From assembly GCF_949628215.1 (NCBI RefSeq), contig NC_134277.1, positions 54,508,918-54,572,917 of the forward strand: a stretch of 64,000 nt of DNA. The letters are read 5' to 3'. The notes beneath the pieces are model-generated. The model did no database searches. It saw nothing but the letters and a program-made list of their open reading frames with translations, and was not told where the DNA came from. The DNA is from Phalacrocorax aristotelis. Taxonomy: Eukaryota; Chordata; Aves; Suliformes; Phalacrocoracidae. Every line of letters starts with the position of its first letter. Position 1 is the first letter of the stretch. Below are positions 1 through 13,000 of the stretch, piece after piece. The position numbers and the translations under genes were made by a program.

Positions 1-470
1 CCTTAACTCCAGTTCTGCTTGTTCTCTAGTAGAATGCCAAAGGTGAAATAAATGGGTCAATGATGATGTTGAGACTTTAGATGGCAAATGATGGAATATT
101 GAAGAAACTGCATTTATATTTTTACTGGCCTGGTATTGATAAGCTTTAAGTAGACAAAAACACAAAAACAGAAGAAGTAGCTGTTTAATATGGAAGTGAA
201 AAAAAAATGTGGTTATCTTATCAATGGTTGAAGGAAATGCACAAGCATACTCAGTGGGAAAACTGGGTAGTTCCTGGAAGAGGAATAAAGTCTTACTGAA
301 CCTCATTTTAACTCTCTGACCTTAGAAGCTGTGTTGCTAAATCATTTTAATTCATGAGTCTAGTACTAATTTAGAAGTAAGTTTGTTAGACAATTACTTT
401 TAGGGGGCAACTATGAAGGTTTTTTGAGAAAGTGCTAATGAGTAGTTTAATTTTTCTTTCCTGCTTCCAG

Positions 471-996
471 TCACTCAAGCCACTGATCACGAGATGTTAC
501 CACGAAACCTACCTCAGTCTTCGCTTTTTCTTCTTCATTTGATGCATCATAGATCTCAACAGGAGCTCTGCAGACACTCTTGAAAGTCTCTGAACAGACC
601 GTGACATCAAGTCAGAGCATGATGACCTAACAGTAGGTCAAAGACTGAAACATTGATTCAGCAGTCCAAGATAACACTGCCTTTTTTTTATCAGTATCAC
701 TTCTGAAGGCCACAGACCTCCTGCCATTTCTTCCCTGGTTACTTCAGAAACATTCACCTGACCTTTCTCTGGCGAAAAGATCTTGACTTTTCTCTCTGGT
801 CCTGGAAATATTAATGGAATACAGTCATGTCTACCCAGGACGAGAGGCAGATAAATACAGAGTATGCTGTATCCCTGCTGGAGCAGTTAAAATTCTTCTA
901 TGAACAGCAGCTGCTAACTGACATAGTGTTGATTGTTGAGGGCACTGAATTTCCCTGCCATAAGATGGTTCTTGCAACGTGCAGCTCATATTTCAG
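471..996 (+). CDS. KBTBD2: KBTBD2 exon with 5'UTR tail and first coding segment (residues 1-56)
   Basis: The acceptor is a pyrimidine-rich tract ending TTCCAG at 470. The leader runs 471-826 and coding begins at ATG 827-829. The exon ends at 996 after TATTTCAG with donor GTAAGT, leaving two bases of an Arg codon (phase 2). It encodes [20 protein letters not shown] and the start of the BTB fold. The 5' boundary is inferred from the acceptor alone; the coding part is certain. Confidence 0.9.
494..583 (+). other. Upstream ORF 1 in KBTBD2 leader (29 codons)
   Basis: ATG at 494-496 has G at -3, a good initiation context, and the frame closes at TGA 581-583, entirely upstream of the main start. 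A second in-frame ATG lies at 542. The peptide resembles nothing I know. If the leader is transcribed as inferred, this uORF could reduce KBTBD2 translation. Confidence 0.55.
619..630 (+). other. Minimal upstream ORF 2 in KBTBD2 leader (Met-Met-Thr-stop)
   Basis: Two consecutive ATGs at 619 and 622 are followed by ACC and TAA. Such a three-codon ORF is too short to be a peptide gene but could capture scanning ribosomes. Confidence 0.4.
814..903 (+). other. Upstream ORF 3 overlapping the KBTBD2 start (29 codons)
   Basis: ATG 814-816 has G at +4 but T at -3 and lies 13 nt before the KBTBD2 ATG. It reads through the main start in another frame to TGA 901-903. Because it overlaps the main start, ribosomes using it cannot simply reinitiate at 827. 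It is shown directly by the sequence; its function is inferred. Confidence 0.55.
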
Positions 997-3900
997 GTAA
1001 GTATTCAAAACAGGATCTGTTAATTCTGGAAAATCTATGATACCTGGTTTTGAGTGTAATGTTACTTAATTGATTAACGATTAATGTGTTGCAGGGAGTT
1101 TTAAAGATCAGTGAAGTAAGTAAAAAAAAAACCTAAATATCGTTACTTGCCAACATCAAAAGAGTAGAACAAATTTTCCAGCTTCTTTGATTTCTTCTGG
1201 ATAGGTACTGTAGTTTTTACAATAAATTGGGGGGATCACACTTGCAATGGTTTGTTTTCTTTAGGGAGTTAATAAGAGTCTGAATAATTAATAGATTTCT
1301 TCCTCACACTTAATCCTTAAATATTTAATCTTGTTTTATTTCCCAAGGTAGGGTAACAAGGGATTATTGAGACTTGGCTATGTGAGTTCCATTGTCGTGT
1401 GTATTAGCTGGAGTTCCTCAGCAGAAGCCTCTGCTAAAAGTAGGGATTGCTGTGCAAGTTCACAGCTTTGTTTTCTGCATCATTTGGTTTTCTCTGCTCA
1501 GCAAAGAAGCCAGAAACCGTTCTCTTGCCTGAGAGTCTTGCTGCAATACCACAGGGGTGTTTTTATGGGGATGGGGGAAAGTTTGGGGTTTTTTTCCCCT
1601 CACTGAGATGCTGGTATAATTTTTAATTCAGTAGCTCCTGCTCCCCAGGTGTCCTGTTTTTTGTCTTTTGAAGTTTTTATTAGTAAGATATGTTGAGCAC
1701 TACTTTTTGCAGATACCTTCCTAGTACAATGATCTTCTGCAGTGATGAATAATTTTTTATTGGCAACACAGTATAATTAATCTGCCCATCTGGAAGGGAT
1801 TTTGAAGACTGAAACCAGTCTTGGTGACATCCATGCATGTTTCACCTTCCTGGTGCATTGAGGAGGGGTTACAACTTTTCTGTCCTGTTTAATAAAAGGA
1901 AGGTTTGCAAATTCTGTTCTCTTGTTGAGATGGGCTCTCTGTACAGAATACTTCTAACATGTTTTTTGTGTTTTGTCTGCTTTCTTGTATAGACTATAGA
2001 GAATACCTTCTAATGCAGGAACTGTTCGAGGGTTAATTTATTAGTTTCACACAAGTTTTTGTTGCTGCTGGGTTTTGTGTGAATTTTATCTCGGATGAGT
2101 CTGGTACAATTTTTAGCAATAAGTATTGTGTGATCGCTAGATAATGATTATTGCTGTTGGCCTTCTGCAGATGACATAGTTCCAACCGTCTATAAAATAA
2201 CAGCCACTGGAAATGTGGCCAGATTTAATGTGGGTGGCTAATCATAAGGTTGGAAAGCTGTCAAAAGTCCACACAGTGTGCTGCATTAGAAAACGCAGTC
2301 AGATCTCTTACTCATATGTGTTTGTTTATTATTTATGGAATGAGGCTTTGGCACTGGTTAAAAGAAGTATCAAGCTTGTGGTTTTGTCATGTTCTGTTTT
2401 TCTTCTCTGCTTTGGTTTACAAAAAGATGCTTGGCTTCCTAAATTTAGCTTTATTATGAAAAATTGATAGCCCTGAAGGAGGCTGTGGAGAGAGGGGGAA
2501 GAACAGAAAAGCATCTCTTAGCGTGACCCAGCTGTTGTGTATGACTGCAGCCAGCTTACCTTCCATCTTTGTGCTTGAATGCTGCGCTGCGGCAGCCCAG
2601 CTCCAGTGCAGGCCGCTCAGCAGCGTGTAAGCATGCGCTAGAGCCAGATTCTCGAACAGCTACCTCGCCCTTTCTGTGAAGAGGAGTCTGCTGGCACTCA
2701 TACTGCCTTGCTTACCTCTAGAAGCTGTGTGGCAAGCTGACACTCACTTGGCCAGTCAGTGATCCCTCCTAAAATGCAAGTTGCCCTGAGTTAAGGAGCT
2801 TAGAAGAAGACAGAGGGATGGGGCTGGGGCAGGAAGGAATGGTGGCAGGGCACTGTCTTTGTACCAGGTGCTTGTTGGAATGGCTTTGCTTAGGGAGTTG
2901 TATCTCCATGTCCCCTTTGCCTCACCCACTTAAGGCAGGACTGCAGGCTGCACCCACTGCCCCTTTGACCCGGTCTCATATCTGGCTTCCTAAAAAGTCC
3001 CAAATAAGTACAAAGAGTGTTGAGCTGAATTTTCAGTACAACTGTCAATACCAAACCTGAATTAGTAGAAGGCTTTTTAAAATCTGTGTTCCCCATTAAA
3101 TTGCCTTTCTACTTTTTCAGGAAGATGTAATGGAAATACTTAGGCTTTTTTTTTTTCCCTTCAGACTAAGCCTGATAGATTTTTTTGTTTGTTTGTTTGT
3201 TTGCTTGCTTTTGTCTACAAACTTGACATTTACTGCATATTGTTATTATGAATGGTATATAAGAAATACTTCATGAAGTGTTTGTGCTTGCTCCTTTTTC
3301 TGAGCTAACCTCCTCCCAGAGGAGCGTTCTTTTTGGTATGACTTAGCCCAGTCCATTGCAGAAATCTGCTGCTTTTGTTTTAGAATCTAAAATTTATCTG
3401 TGTATGTTTCAACAGTATTTTCTGGAGGATGTTTCTTCCCTCTTTATCACTGGACATAGGAAAAGGTTTTAAATATTATCATTAAAACTTTAAGATCATT
3501 AGAGTTATCTGCTGATTAATACAAAAGAGTTTGCATAAATAGAAAGCATTTCTAGAGAAGGCACTGATGGTACTTTTTGAATGTTCTGTACAAGCGCGTT
3601 ATCTTAAATACTAGCTGGTAGCCTAAGGTCGATGCTAAACACCCGTAAGCAGGCAACCGAAGAGTGTGTTCACCTTTTGGGTGTAATCGCTGAAGGCTTA
3701 CAGGTGATAAGTGACTTTAAGATTCCTGTACTTACTGTTGGTCTTAATATGTATGTTTCTCTTCAGAGCCATGTTCATGAGTGGGCTAAGTGAAAGCAAA
3801 CAAACACACGTACACCTGAGGAACGTGGATGCGGCCACTTTACAAATCATCATCACTTATGCATACACGGGTAACTTGGCAATAAGTGACAGCACGGTAG

Positions 3901-5911
3901 AACAGCTTTATGAAACTGCCTGCTTCTTACAGGTAGGAATGTTTTATTTTGAGTATGAAATAACTGCTGCTGATCCCTGAACCTTTTTTTTTCTTTATCC
4001 TATTAAATAGTCTCTTCTGCGTAGTGATTTCAAAATACTCTTGTTCAGTTTGCTCAGCGCAGGCAGCAGTTGCTTGCCAGGTATTGTTTCATGTACCCAT
4101 CCCTCCTTGCTTTATGGACCCTGTGGAGGGTAGAAGTAAAACAATGCAGTTCTAATATTTAGATAATTAGCTTCTCAAGCGGACATAATCACATGAGGTA
4201 CTTCATCTGTATGAATCAGCTGAGTAAGTCACTGCTGTATTTTTGTACATATGTAGTATTCCAGGCCTAAGCTCTGGTGTTGGAACCTAAAAGCAGGTAC
4301 TTCTACCTGCTGCTGGTACATGAAGGACTAGACTGTAAGCAGTAATTCTTGGTGTGTTTCTTCTTTGCCTTACAGGTAGACGATGTGTTACAACGGTGTA
4401 GAGAATACTTAATCAAAAAAATTAATGCAGAGAATTGCGTGCGTCTCTTAAGTTTTGCTGATCTCTTCAGCTGTGAAGAGTTAAAACAGAGTGCGAAAAG
4501 AATGGTAGAGCACAAGTTCACAGCTGTGTACCACCAGGAGGCTTTCATGCAACTGTCACATGATTTACTGATAGATATTTTAAGCAGTGACAATTTGAAT
4601 GTGGAAAAGGAGGAGACAGTTCGCGAAGCTGCTATGCTATGGCTGGAGTACAACACCGAATCACGATCACAGTATTTGTCCTCTGTTCTTAGCCAAATCC
4701 GAATCGATGCACTTTCAGAAGTAACGCAGAGAGCCTGGTTTCAAGGTTTACCGCCCAATGATAAGTCAGTGGTGGTACAAGGGCTGTACAAATCCATGCC
4801 CAAGTTTTTCAAGCCCAGACTTGGTATGACAAAAGAGGAGATGATGATATTCATTGAAGCTGCTGCTGAAAACCCTGGTAGTCTTTATTCTTCTGTCTGT
4901 TATAGCCCCCAGGCGGAGAAAGTTTACAAACTCTGCAACCCTCCTGCTGACTTGCATAAGGTTGGGACGCTTGTAACTCCTGACAATGACATCTACATAG
5001 CAGGCGGGCAAGTCCCTCTGAAAAACACGAAAACCAATCACAGTAAAAGCAGCAAATTCCAGGCTGCCTTCAGAACTGTGAACTGCTTTTACTGGTTTGA
5101 TGCACAGCAAAACACTTGGTTTCCAAAGACACCGATGCTCTTTGTTCGTATAAAGCCATCCCTGGTCTGCTGTGAAGGATACATCTATGCAATCGGAGGA
5201 GACAGCGTTGGTGGAGAACTCAACAGGAGAACGGTGGAGAGGTACGATACCGAGAAGGATGAGTGGACCATGGTAAGCCCGTTGCCTTGCGCCTGGCAAT
5301 GGAGCACGGCAGTAGCAGTTCACAACTGCATTTACGTAATGTCACACAACTTGATGTACTGTTATTTTCCCAGGTCAGATGCTTGGGTAGAAATGGCTAT
5401 GCGACAGACAAGTAGGTGTTTTGCTTCAGCTGCTGCTTTTGGCGATAAAATATTCTATATTGGAGGCCTGCATATTGCCAGCAATTCTGGTGTGAGACTC
5501 CCAAGCAGCACTGTCGATGGGTCTTCCGTAACTGTGGAAATCTACGATGTGAATAAAAATGAATGGAGAATGGCAGCCAACATCCCTGCCAAGCGGTACT
5601 CCGACCCATGCGTTAGAGCCGTCGTCATCTCTAATTCTCTGTGTGTCTTTATACGAGAGACCCACATGAACGAGCGAGCAAAGTATGCCACCTATCAGTA
5701 CGACCTGGAACTCGATCGCTGGTTCCTGCGACAGCACATATCAGAACGTGTGCTCTGGGACTTGGGGAAAGACTTCCGGTGCACTGTAGGAAAGCTGTAT
5801 CCATCTTGCCTTGAAGAGTCCCTATGGAAACCTCCAACGTATCTCTTCTCACCCGATGGAGCTGATGAGTTTGAGCTGGACGGGGAGATGGTTACTTTAC
5901 CACCTGTATAG
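827..5911 (+). CDS. KBTBD2: KBTBD2, kelch repeat and BTB domain-containing protein 2 (complete CDS, 3 coding exons)
   Basis: The CDS joins 827-996, 3767-3932 and 4376-5911 and encodes 623 aa, the length I know for the vertebrate protein. Both introns are GT-AG and the phases close. Residues 31-60 begin [20 protein letters not shown], a classic BTB/POZ start. A BACK region follows at about residues 130-235. Kelch blades occupy about 310-600, with glycine pairs at YIAGGQ (about 319), YAIGGD (about 384) and YIGGLH (about 473). From family knowledge, BTB-BACK-kelch proteins recruit substrates to CUL3 E3 ligases, and KBTBD2 targets the p85-alpha PI3K subunit, limiting insulin resistance. The start has G at -3. 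The coding sequence is intact, with no frameshift or lost domain. The promoter and an upstream non-coding exon lie outside the window. Confidence 0.98.
997..3766 (+). other. KBTBD2 intron (2.8 kb), non-coding
   Basis: A GT-AG intron between coding exons 1 and 2. It holds a short (GTTT)n run near 3185-3205 and small open frames without homology that I can recognise. I see no conserved RNA or mobile element in it. Confidence 0.85.
3181..3210 (+). repeat. (GTTT)n simple repeat
   Basis: Five or so GTTT/GCTT tetramers follow a T run in the KBTBD2 intron. Confidence 0.8.
3767..3932 (+). CDS. KBTBD2: KBTBD2 coding exon 2 (residues 57-112, BTB domain)
   Basis: The acceptor TTCTCTTCAG ends at 3766 and the donor GTAGGA starts at 3933. 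The first base completes the split Arg codon, giving [20 protein letters not shown]. The 166-nt exon is the second half of the BTB domain and ends ...TACFLQ in phase 0. Confidence 0.97.
4376..5911 (+). CDS. KBTBD2: KBTBD2 coding exon 3 (residues 113-623, BACK and kelch, stop)
   Basis: The acceptor TTGCCTTACAG ends at 4375. One 1,536-nt exon carries the rest of the protein from [20 protein letters not shown] to the C-terminus [12 protein letters not shown] and a TAG stop. It contains the whole BACK domain and all kelch repeats, so the substrate-binding propeller is uninterrupted by introns. Confidence 0.98.
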   Translation, partial: VDDVLQRCREYLIKKINAENCVRLLSFADLFSCEELKQSAKRMVEHKFTAVYHQEAFMQLSHDLLIDILSSDNLNVEKEETVREAAMLWLEYNTESRSQYLSSVLSQIRIDALSEVTQRAWFQGLPPNDKSVVVQGLYKSMPKFFKPRLGMTKEEMMIFIEAAAENPGSLYSSVCYSPQAEKVYKLCNPPADLHKVGTLVTPDNDIYIAGGQVPLKNTKTNHSKSSKFQAAFRTVNCFYWFDAQQNTWFPKTPMLFVRIKPSLVCCEGYIYAIGGDSVGGELNRRTVERYDTEKDEWTMVSPLPCAWQWSTAVAVHNCIYVMSHNLMYCYFPRSDAWVEMAMRQTSRCFASAAAFGDKIFYIGGLHIASNSGVRLPSSTVDGSSVTVEIYDVNKNEWRMAANIPAKRYSDPCVRAVVISNSLCVFIRETHMNERAKYATYQYDLELDRWFLRQHISERVLWDLGKDFRCTVGKLYPSCLEESLWKPPTYLFSPDGADEFELDGEMVTLPPV

Positions 5912-7090
5912 CTCCCAGATTAGACTGCACAGCTGATCCTGTGCTCAGTTATCTTGAAATAAATTGTTTGTGAAAGAAGAGGTCCGGGAACAGAGATGTC
6001 AAACCTGTCTTTCACGAGTTGTATTTTTATGCCCTACCTAACACTTGTCGCCATTCAGTATGAATCAGTGAAATGAGCAGATATGCTTCCATAATCTGAA
6101 ATACTATTATCTGATAATTGAGAAATATATATATGTATATCATGAGCTTAAGCATCTGACTTGTCTAAAGAATTAATTTCTAGTTCTATGAAGTCTTGGT
6201 TCAGGAAAAAAGTAGTTACTGTTTCTAGGATGATGTCACAACTCTTTCGAAAGTATCTTCCAGTTATCTTTGAACTACTTCTGGATATTCTACTTAAGTG
6301 CTAGTTCTATAATTGTCAGCGTGGCCTAATTAAAGGACTGTGCCGCACTTACTTATGTAATACTAATATCCGCGTTGGTATAGCAATGCCGTGAAAAGAA
6401 AAAGAAACAAATCCCATGGATCTACCTGTGGTAGGAAGGGTAGATCTTCCAGTGTATGGTAACACGCAGGGCAAAATGACTGCAGGTTCAGTCAAGCTGT
6501 ATTATTAGGTGCATGTATTCTATTTTCACTAACTTATACCTGTCTATTTAGAATACAGGTCTTCCAAGCAGCTGGTAGTTTACCAGGTGTGGACTTAAGT
6601 TGCTGGGCTTGCAATAGGAATTGTCAGCCCTCATAGTGCGGGTCTATGTGGAGCTTTAATCAGTAAATGTCTCCACGTTCTGTATTACAGTAACATTGGC
6701 TCATGTATATTACTTCCTGCTGCTGATGTATTTTTCCATTGTAAAACAAAGTTTTAGTGTGGATTAACCAGGTCTTTATTTTCTGTTAATTTAATAACAA
6801 GCATTACTGTAGTGTGACTGTGTATAGATATCCCTTAGCTATCAGGTTTTTTACTTTGGGGGGGGGGAGCAAACCGTTCAGGAACATCCTGTGCTCTGCG
6901 TGCAGGAGAGCAGGTGACTAGTGCTGCTCTGGCATTAATCCCAGGAACCACTAGCAGTAGCGGGGCGCCGCCAACCTAACATGAACACAGGTGCTTCATG
7001 ACAAACCTTACTAGCATGTTCAGCTGCATCATGTTCTGGCACTGTATTTTGAATGACATTAATTTATTAAAAAAGACTGAATCCAAGACT
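5912..7090 (+). other. KBTBD2: KBTBD2 3'UTR (end uncertain)
   Basis: Non-coding sequence follows the stop. An AATAAA at 5958-5963 lies only about 50 nt after the stop and would give a very short 3'UTR. ATTAAA variants at about 6329 and 7066 would give longer ones. A G9 run lies near 6860. The true end cannot be decided from sequence. Confidence 0.45.
5958..5963 (+). promoter_or_regulatory. Candidate proximal poly(A) signal of KBTBD2
   Basis: A canonical AATAAA 47 nt after the stop, followed within 10 nt by a TTGTTTGTG stretch resembling a GU-rich downstream element. It may be a proximal alternative site. Confidence 0.4.
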
Positions 7091-7099
7091 GAGTTTGAC

Positions 7100-10000
7100 C
7101 GTGCTTTCTGGTTCAAGCAGGCACAGCTCCAACACCCGCCCACTGCATGCACGCTTCTAGCGAGTAGTTGGTTGAAGGCAACTGGCAATAGTTGAGCTGT
7201 GCAAATCTTGGAGACGTGCACGTGAGCTGACTGTGCCTGCTGGTCAGTGAAAGCTGGAAATGAGGTGGTGAGGGCCAACTGAGGATCACCTAGAGCTCCA
7301 ATCCCTTGCTATGATTTTTGTAACTCAGCATTTCTCCCATCACGGGACAAATTCTGCTCTACTGCCAGTGAAGAACAAGAGGCATTAAGGAGGTCATGAG
7401 GAATGTTTTCCATAAACTCAGAAGATGGGAGACCTATTTTTAGTCTTTAATATCAATCAAGAATAACTTTATTTACTCCCTTGTCCAGACGGTCCCTGAC
7501 TTTTCCTTAACGCTGTTTCTTACTCCGGTAAATACAGTTACAGCTTTCAACAAAGATGACACCAGTGTATTTGCATGGCTGAGGCTCCAGTGGATTTACA
7601 AAGTTTTGTCTTCTACAGTTATTAAAGGTTTTCACTGGAAAAGGGATTTTTGGATAAACCTGCCTCCTATAAAACTCTTCCTAATGCTCTGGCATTTTGT
7701 ACTGTCTAAGGGTTTATGGGACCCAGAATAACATGTTTGCATTTACCATTACCTTAACTCTTTTTTTATTTCTTAAAACACCTGACTTGCTTAGGTAAGA
7801 GGGGAGAAGTGATGCAGGGCATCCTGTTGCTGGGTCTGTTATATTGCTTTCATGTAGTCAGGGACATGCAGTTCCAAGCCTGTTCACGGGAGTATACACT
7901 AAAAGAAAAACACTGGCAAAAATGAGTGGCATCGTGGTAGCTCCAGCCAGAATGGTCTGCCCAGCTCTGTGGGTCCTTCTCACCATAGCCTGCGCTATCT
8001 GGCTGTGTCTGCCTTTAGGACAAGCCTAGGTTCTTCAAGCATAGAGGATCTACAGCTAGTGAAGGAGCACACTGAGTTTGTTCTGTTACTAAGAACTTTC
8101 AGCTGGAGTTTAAAATCTTTGGTAAGAAACTGTACATAAGGAAAGGAGAGGGGAAAAAAAAAGGTAAATTTGAATAGGACAAGGGATGACTAAATCACAG
8201 TGGCTGTAAGTAACAGTTGCCTCACAGAACAATGAAGAACTGGCCTTCATTTTATCCGTTTAGGGACATCTTTTAAAACACAGTCTACATGACTTCCTGC
8301 TAACCTGCATTTTTAATATACTACTTTTATATTTCTAGATACTATATTTTTTTATTTATTTGATATAGTCTAAGATGATGTAGTACCTTACACAAAATCA
8401 ATTTACTATTAATAATAGAGTACTTAAAGACAAGACCAGTCAAGTGTTGAACAGTTCTCTAGTGCCTCTGTTAAAACGTACTTGCTACTAGTTCACTTAC
8501 ACAACTAGTTGCTCCACTCAGTGTTCAACCCCGCAGGAGAACACAGCTGGCAAATGCTATTCTCAAGTCTAAATTCCTTCCTTGCATAATTGGAGAAGGA
8601 AACCATGCCGGCAAAGCGCTGTCATGTGCCTGGAAATGGTCACTAGTGGTGGAATTAGCGAAAGACGGAATTCTGTGGGAACAAAGACAACAGCGTTCAT
8701 TTCATAAATAGAGTAAATATGATTAAAGCCTTCAGAGACTTCTAAGCTGGTATCTTATGACAAAGCTTCAGCCTAACACCAGCCCATTCAACGTGGACTT
8801 GGCTTTGAAGTACCTTTAGGTATGAGTTCCAATGAATCAACTTTGTCCTCAAGCTTTGCTACATTTGCAGAAGTTTGCTTCTTTTCTGGTAGAACTACTT
8901 TAGGTTAGTCCTACATAGTTTCAGCCCCCCATACTGGAAGTAATAAAAAGAAGCGCTCTGGCCTCTGCTAATTTTGAATGCATCTGCTCATTTTTTACAG
9001 TTGTCTAAATCCATACCTAATTGGAAGTTTAATTTTTGTTCCAAGGGGACCACTCAGATCTAGGGCAGTGAATTGTGTCAAGCTTTACAGAGAGCAGGAT
9101 CAGATGGACAGGTAATTTGGGGGGAAAATAATTTTATAACATTCTGAAGTTTTTAATTTGTTTTAAGGTTCAAAGCACTGCTTTTGACCATGTTTCTCAT
9201 TTTACTTCTCAGTACCTCTGTTACAACGCACTAGCACCTGCCTTAGTGCAGGACAGCCAAGGAACACTGGTGAGCAAACCTGCAGAGCACTGACCTTATT
9301 AGCAAGCCAGTGGCTTCCCTCCCATTTCCCATTTACAGCTACCTTCACATTGTTTTCTCTTTTTGAATCTGGATTCCTACATGAAAGGAGCTCTGATCTA
9401 GGCAGGCTCTGAAGTAGGCTTGCCCTTAAAGTCAGTTTCTTTCCACTTCATGCTCAACACTAGCCAGACGAAGTTCTGTTTAGTTCCACTCCAGAATTAT
9501 TTAAAGCATCCCCCTCCTACAACATTTATCATGAGTACAATCCAGCAAGGCAGAGTTCTTACTCAAAGAGCGTACCCCCTGGAGGAGGAGTACTAGCAGA
9601 CTGAATAAAACACAGGCATCACTCACGGTGCTGGGAGGCAGGCTATATGGAAGCTGTGCATCTTCATGCACCTCCTGAGTTCTGGTATGGAAGAGGCCAG
9701 TAACCAGTCTGAACTGGCCGGTGAGAGCTAGAGCCAGGTCAGCGCCGACTTACAGAAACTGTGACGTGGAAGAAAGGACTAACAGAGAACATGGGAGAGG
9801 CACGAGGGTGGAACAGAGTAATAAGAGTATCTCTGTGTGAGCTTTTCTCCACTCCTGCTCTAAAAATACAGAGCTCTTCTGGGGCCTGGCCTAACTGGTG
9901 ACACTTGGTACCTTCATTTTAGCAAAGAAAGGGATTACATTGTACATACACCAAGACCAAAGTGCTGAAATGTGACTGGTCACCTGAAGCATTACATGAC

Positions 10001-13000
10001 TTCATCTCTTAAAATAGCAAACCGTACTGAATACATACTAATGCAGTGGAGTGTGTGTATGACCAGAGCCAGTAAACAGGACAATAAAAAGCACTAGAAA
10101 GGTAGTGATGTAGTGCAAACCTTAAAGTCTGTTCAGATTATGTGCTAAACATCAAGCTAAGTCTTGATGCTGAGATTTTATTTAGAATGTGCAAGGGGTA
10201 GGGCTAACTAGTTTAACTCTGAGAATGTGTTTTTATTGAAGAGGGAAAAAAAAAACATCTAAGAACTGAGTTCCACACTTCAGAAGTGGACATACTCCTC
10301 AGCCAGCTCTTTGGCACAGCATTGCAGACGTCAGAATACATACGCACCCCATTTATTAAGAGCAGCAAAGGTCAGTAAACACAGGTTGCATTAGGCAATA
10401 TATTAGGCTCAGCGTTAGTTTTTTGCCACTTTCTGGTATGCCTGAACTTTTAAATTCTCCACTGTGTTTCTCTCTCTGAAATCAGAGATGAGAGACCAAA
10501 GGAGTTTGCTTTGTCAGAATTCACTGTCTGTTTCATATAGCATGCGAGTGACATTATTCCCAATATTGTTTTTTAAGACAAAATACCTCTACATCTGCCT
10601 TCTCTTTAGATAACTGTCCTTCCTTCAGTCTAAACGTTCTTACAGTGCTGCTGTCCTGGTGATCTAGATTAAGACAAGAAAAGAAGATGATGTAGGTGGT
10701 CTCTGCTACTATTGAGGCAAAGAACAGTTATGCTTTCCTCAATATTAGTCAGTAAATTCAGGCAGGTAACAAAAAAATATCTTGTTTTCTATCATTTGAT
10801 TTTGTAATAGTATTACAACAGGAGCGATGTATGATTGCACAATTTTGAACCTGTACAGAAGGACTCAGCAGGCTCCATCACAACTGAGATTAAGCCAGCT
10901 GTGTACAGATATTGTGCACATAAGACATCAACTTATGGGGAATACAGTAATCTGAGTCAGGTTCACTGTTTAACCATTTCACTAACACAAGTGATCCATC
11001 TCGGTATTTTTTTTAAATTAATCCAAACACTACTTCTAGGATTTGATAAAGAATGGGGTCAAGACCAGAAACATCACAGAACTAAAGCTCCGTGCCTGCT
11101 TTTTAAAGTCCATCTCTCCTCTACCATAGTATTAAAAGACTCAAAACACCACGAAGCGATTTGTCATACACCTTTAATGATAGCACAATACTGTAGTGGT
11201 TCTGCCTTTAATGAACACTCTCCAAGTTGCCCTTTTTAATGAAAACTAAATACATGCAAGGAAGTAAAATTACACTGCATAAACAACATGATGTAAATTA
11301 ATCTTTCAGTGTGTTTGGACGACTACTTGCATACGGTCAGAAAAACTTCAACAGTTATTAGGGAATTGCAACCGTTTTCTAGCCACAAGCTGTGAGAAAT
11401 TCACAACTGAACGTTATTCAGGGCAGTTGCGTCTCCTCCTACTGGAAACAGTAATTTACCAAATCATTCTCAGCTAGGTACAGTGACTAGGAGTGTAAAA
11501 GTTTTAAAGTCAAACTTTAGTGAGTAGCTCTCTTTGGCAGACAGCTGGATATGCAGCAATCAATATACTCAGCATCCTGATTCTGACTAGATGCCACAAT
11601 CCACACGAACTATGCACTCTTTTGAAGCTAAATCTAGATCAAAATTTTACAGTTGTACCTGAAGTTCTTACTGATGTAAGAGAGGTCTGTGACCTACTGA
11701 AGACTTTATTCCCTATTGTGTACTGCTCATTGTAAATTGATTAAGAAGTCACACTAGAGGATCCTCTTGGCCTCAATTTGCAAAAGCAAAATCCACCATC
11801 AGCTTAAATGGAAGACGAACTTCAAGAAGCCTGCCAGTGACAGACAAGCAGCTACCAATACCAAAACCAGATGCCTGCAAGTGTCTTCTGCTGGATTAAT
11901 TTCTTAAAATAATACAGCTTTTTGAGCAGAGCTTTAAACAGGCTGGATGTATTTATTTTTCAAGCAGCACAAGAAAAATCAAATACATGACTTGTATGTT
12001 CAATCATCAAGCAACAGTTTCCATGTTTAAAAACTGCATTCACACCTTCACTTTTACAATTAAATACTGCCACATTAGTTTCTCTGCTTAGTAATAATTT
12101 ATATGGAAATCAGAAGCTTGTTTAGGCAAAATACTAAATTTAATTACAAAGGTGCTTAAAACAGATGTACGAGGTCAAACAAGTGCAATGTACTAATCTA
12201 ACAAATTATAATTACAAGGTGATACTTGAGGAAGCCGGTGTCAGATGTGCATGGGAATTAAGGCTATGACACGAAAGTGTTCAAAATGCTGAACATTTTA
12301 GTCAAATGAAATATTAGGTCAACAATACTTAGTCTTGTGGGGGTTTGGGGACTTATCTACGCTCAACAGGCAGTTCCTCAAATGCTGGCGCATACAAAAA
12401 GCACAGGTTGAGGCCAGAAAGCTGGGAGGCACGCTGTTGTGTTACATGTACGTCAGCTCACACTGCACATTGACAGCCAGGAATACCTTTGCAACATACA
12501 TTACGACAGAGCTGTACCAACAGCTTCACAGCCAGCTCATCAGGGGCACTATCACCTATTTGTTTAGGACTTGGTGTTTCTTGCAGTGCATAAATGGATG
12601 TCAGTCTCTGACATGGAAGTCAACTGCCTCAATCTTTCTCAATAAGTAATAATGACTGCACTGGAAATTTTAAAACAGAGGGGAGGAAAATAACTTGCAT
12701 TTGCATGGGATTTAACCAAAGAGGTTACAACCATTACATTAAGAGGACTGCATGAGCTTCAGTGAACCTCAGTTCATCTGAGAAAGGCTGCATGCCTTCC
12801 TACTGCCCAAAAGTAAGCTTAAACAAATGGCAAAGAGCAAACATACATATCAACGAAGACCACATATTACGAAGATCACTTCATCTTTAACCACTGCATT
12901 GAGTCTTAATCACTGTATGAGTTTAAATTGCAGTCCAACCTGCTAGCTGGATGCCAGCTTTTAAAAAGACTGAAAATTAATACAAGTTTCTTATTCTATC

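Noticed and set aside
4766-5323. 185-codon antisense frame inside KBTBD2 exon 3
   Set aside because: It is a shadow of the highly conserved kelch coding sequence with no recognisable domain.
10835-11239. 134-codon + strand frame in the AVL9 3' region
   Set aside because: No homology recognised, no splice context, and a composition like the surrounding AT-rich DNA. Most likely chance.
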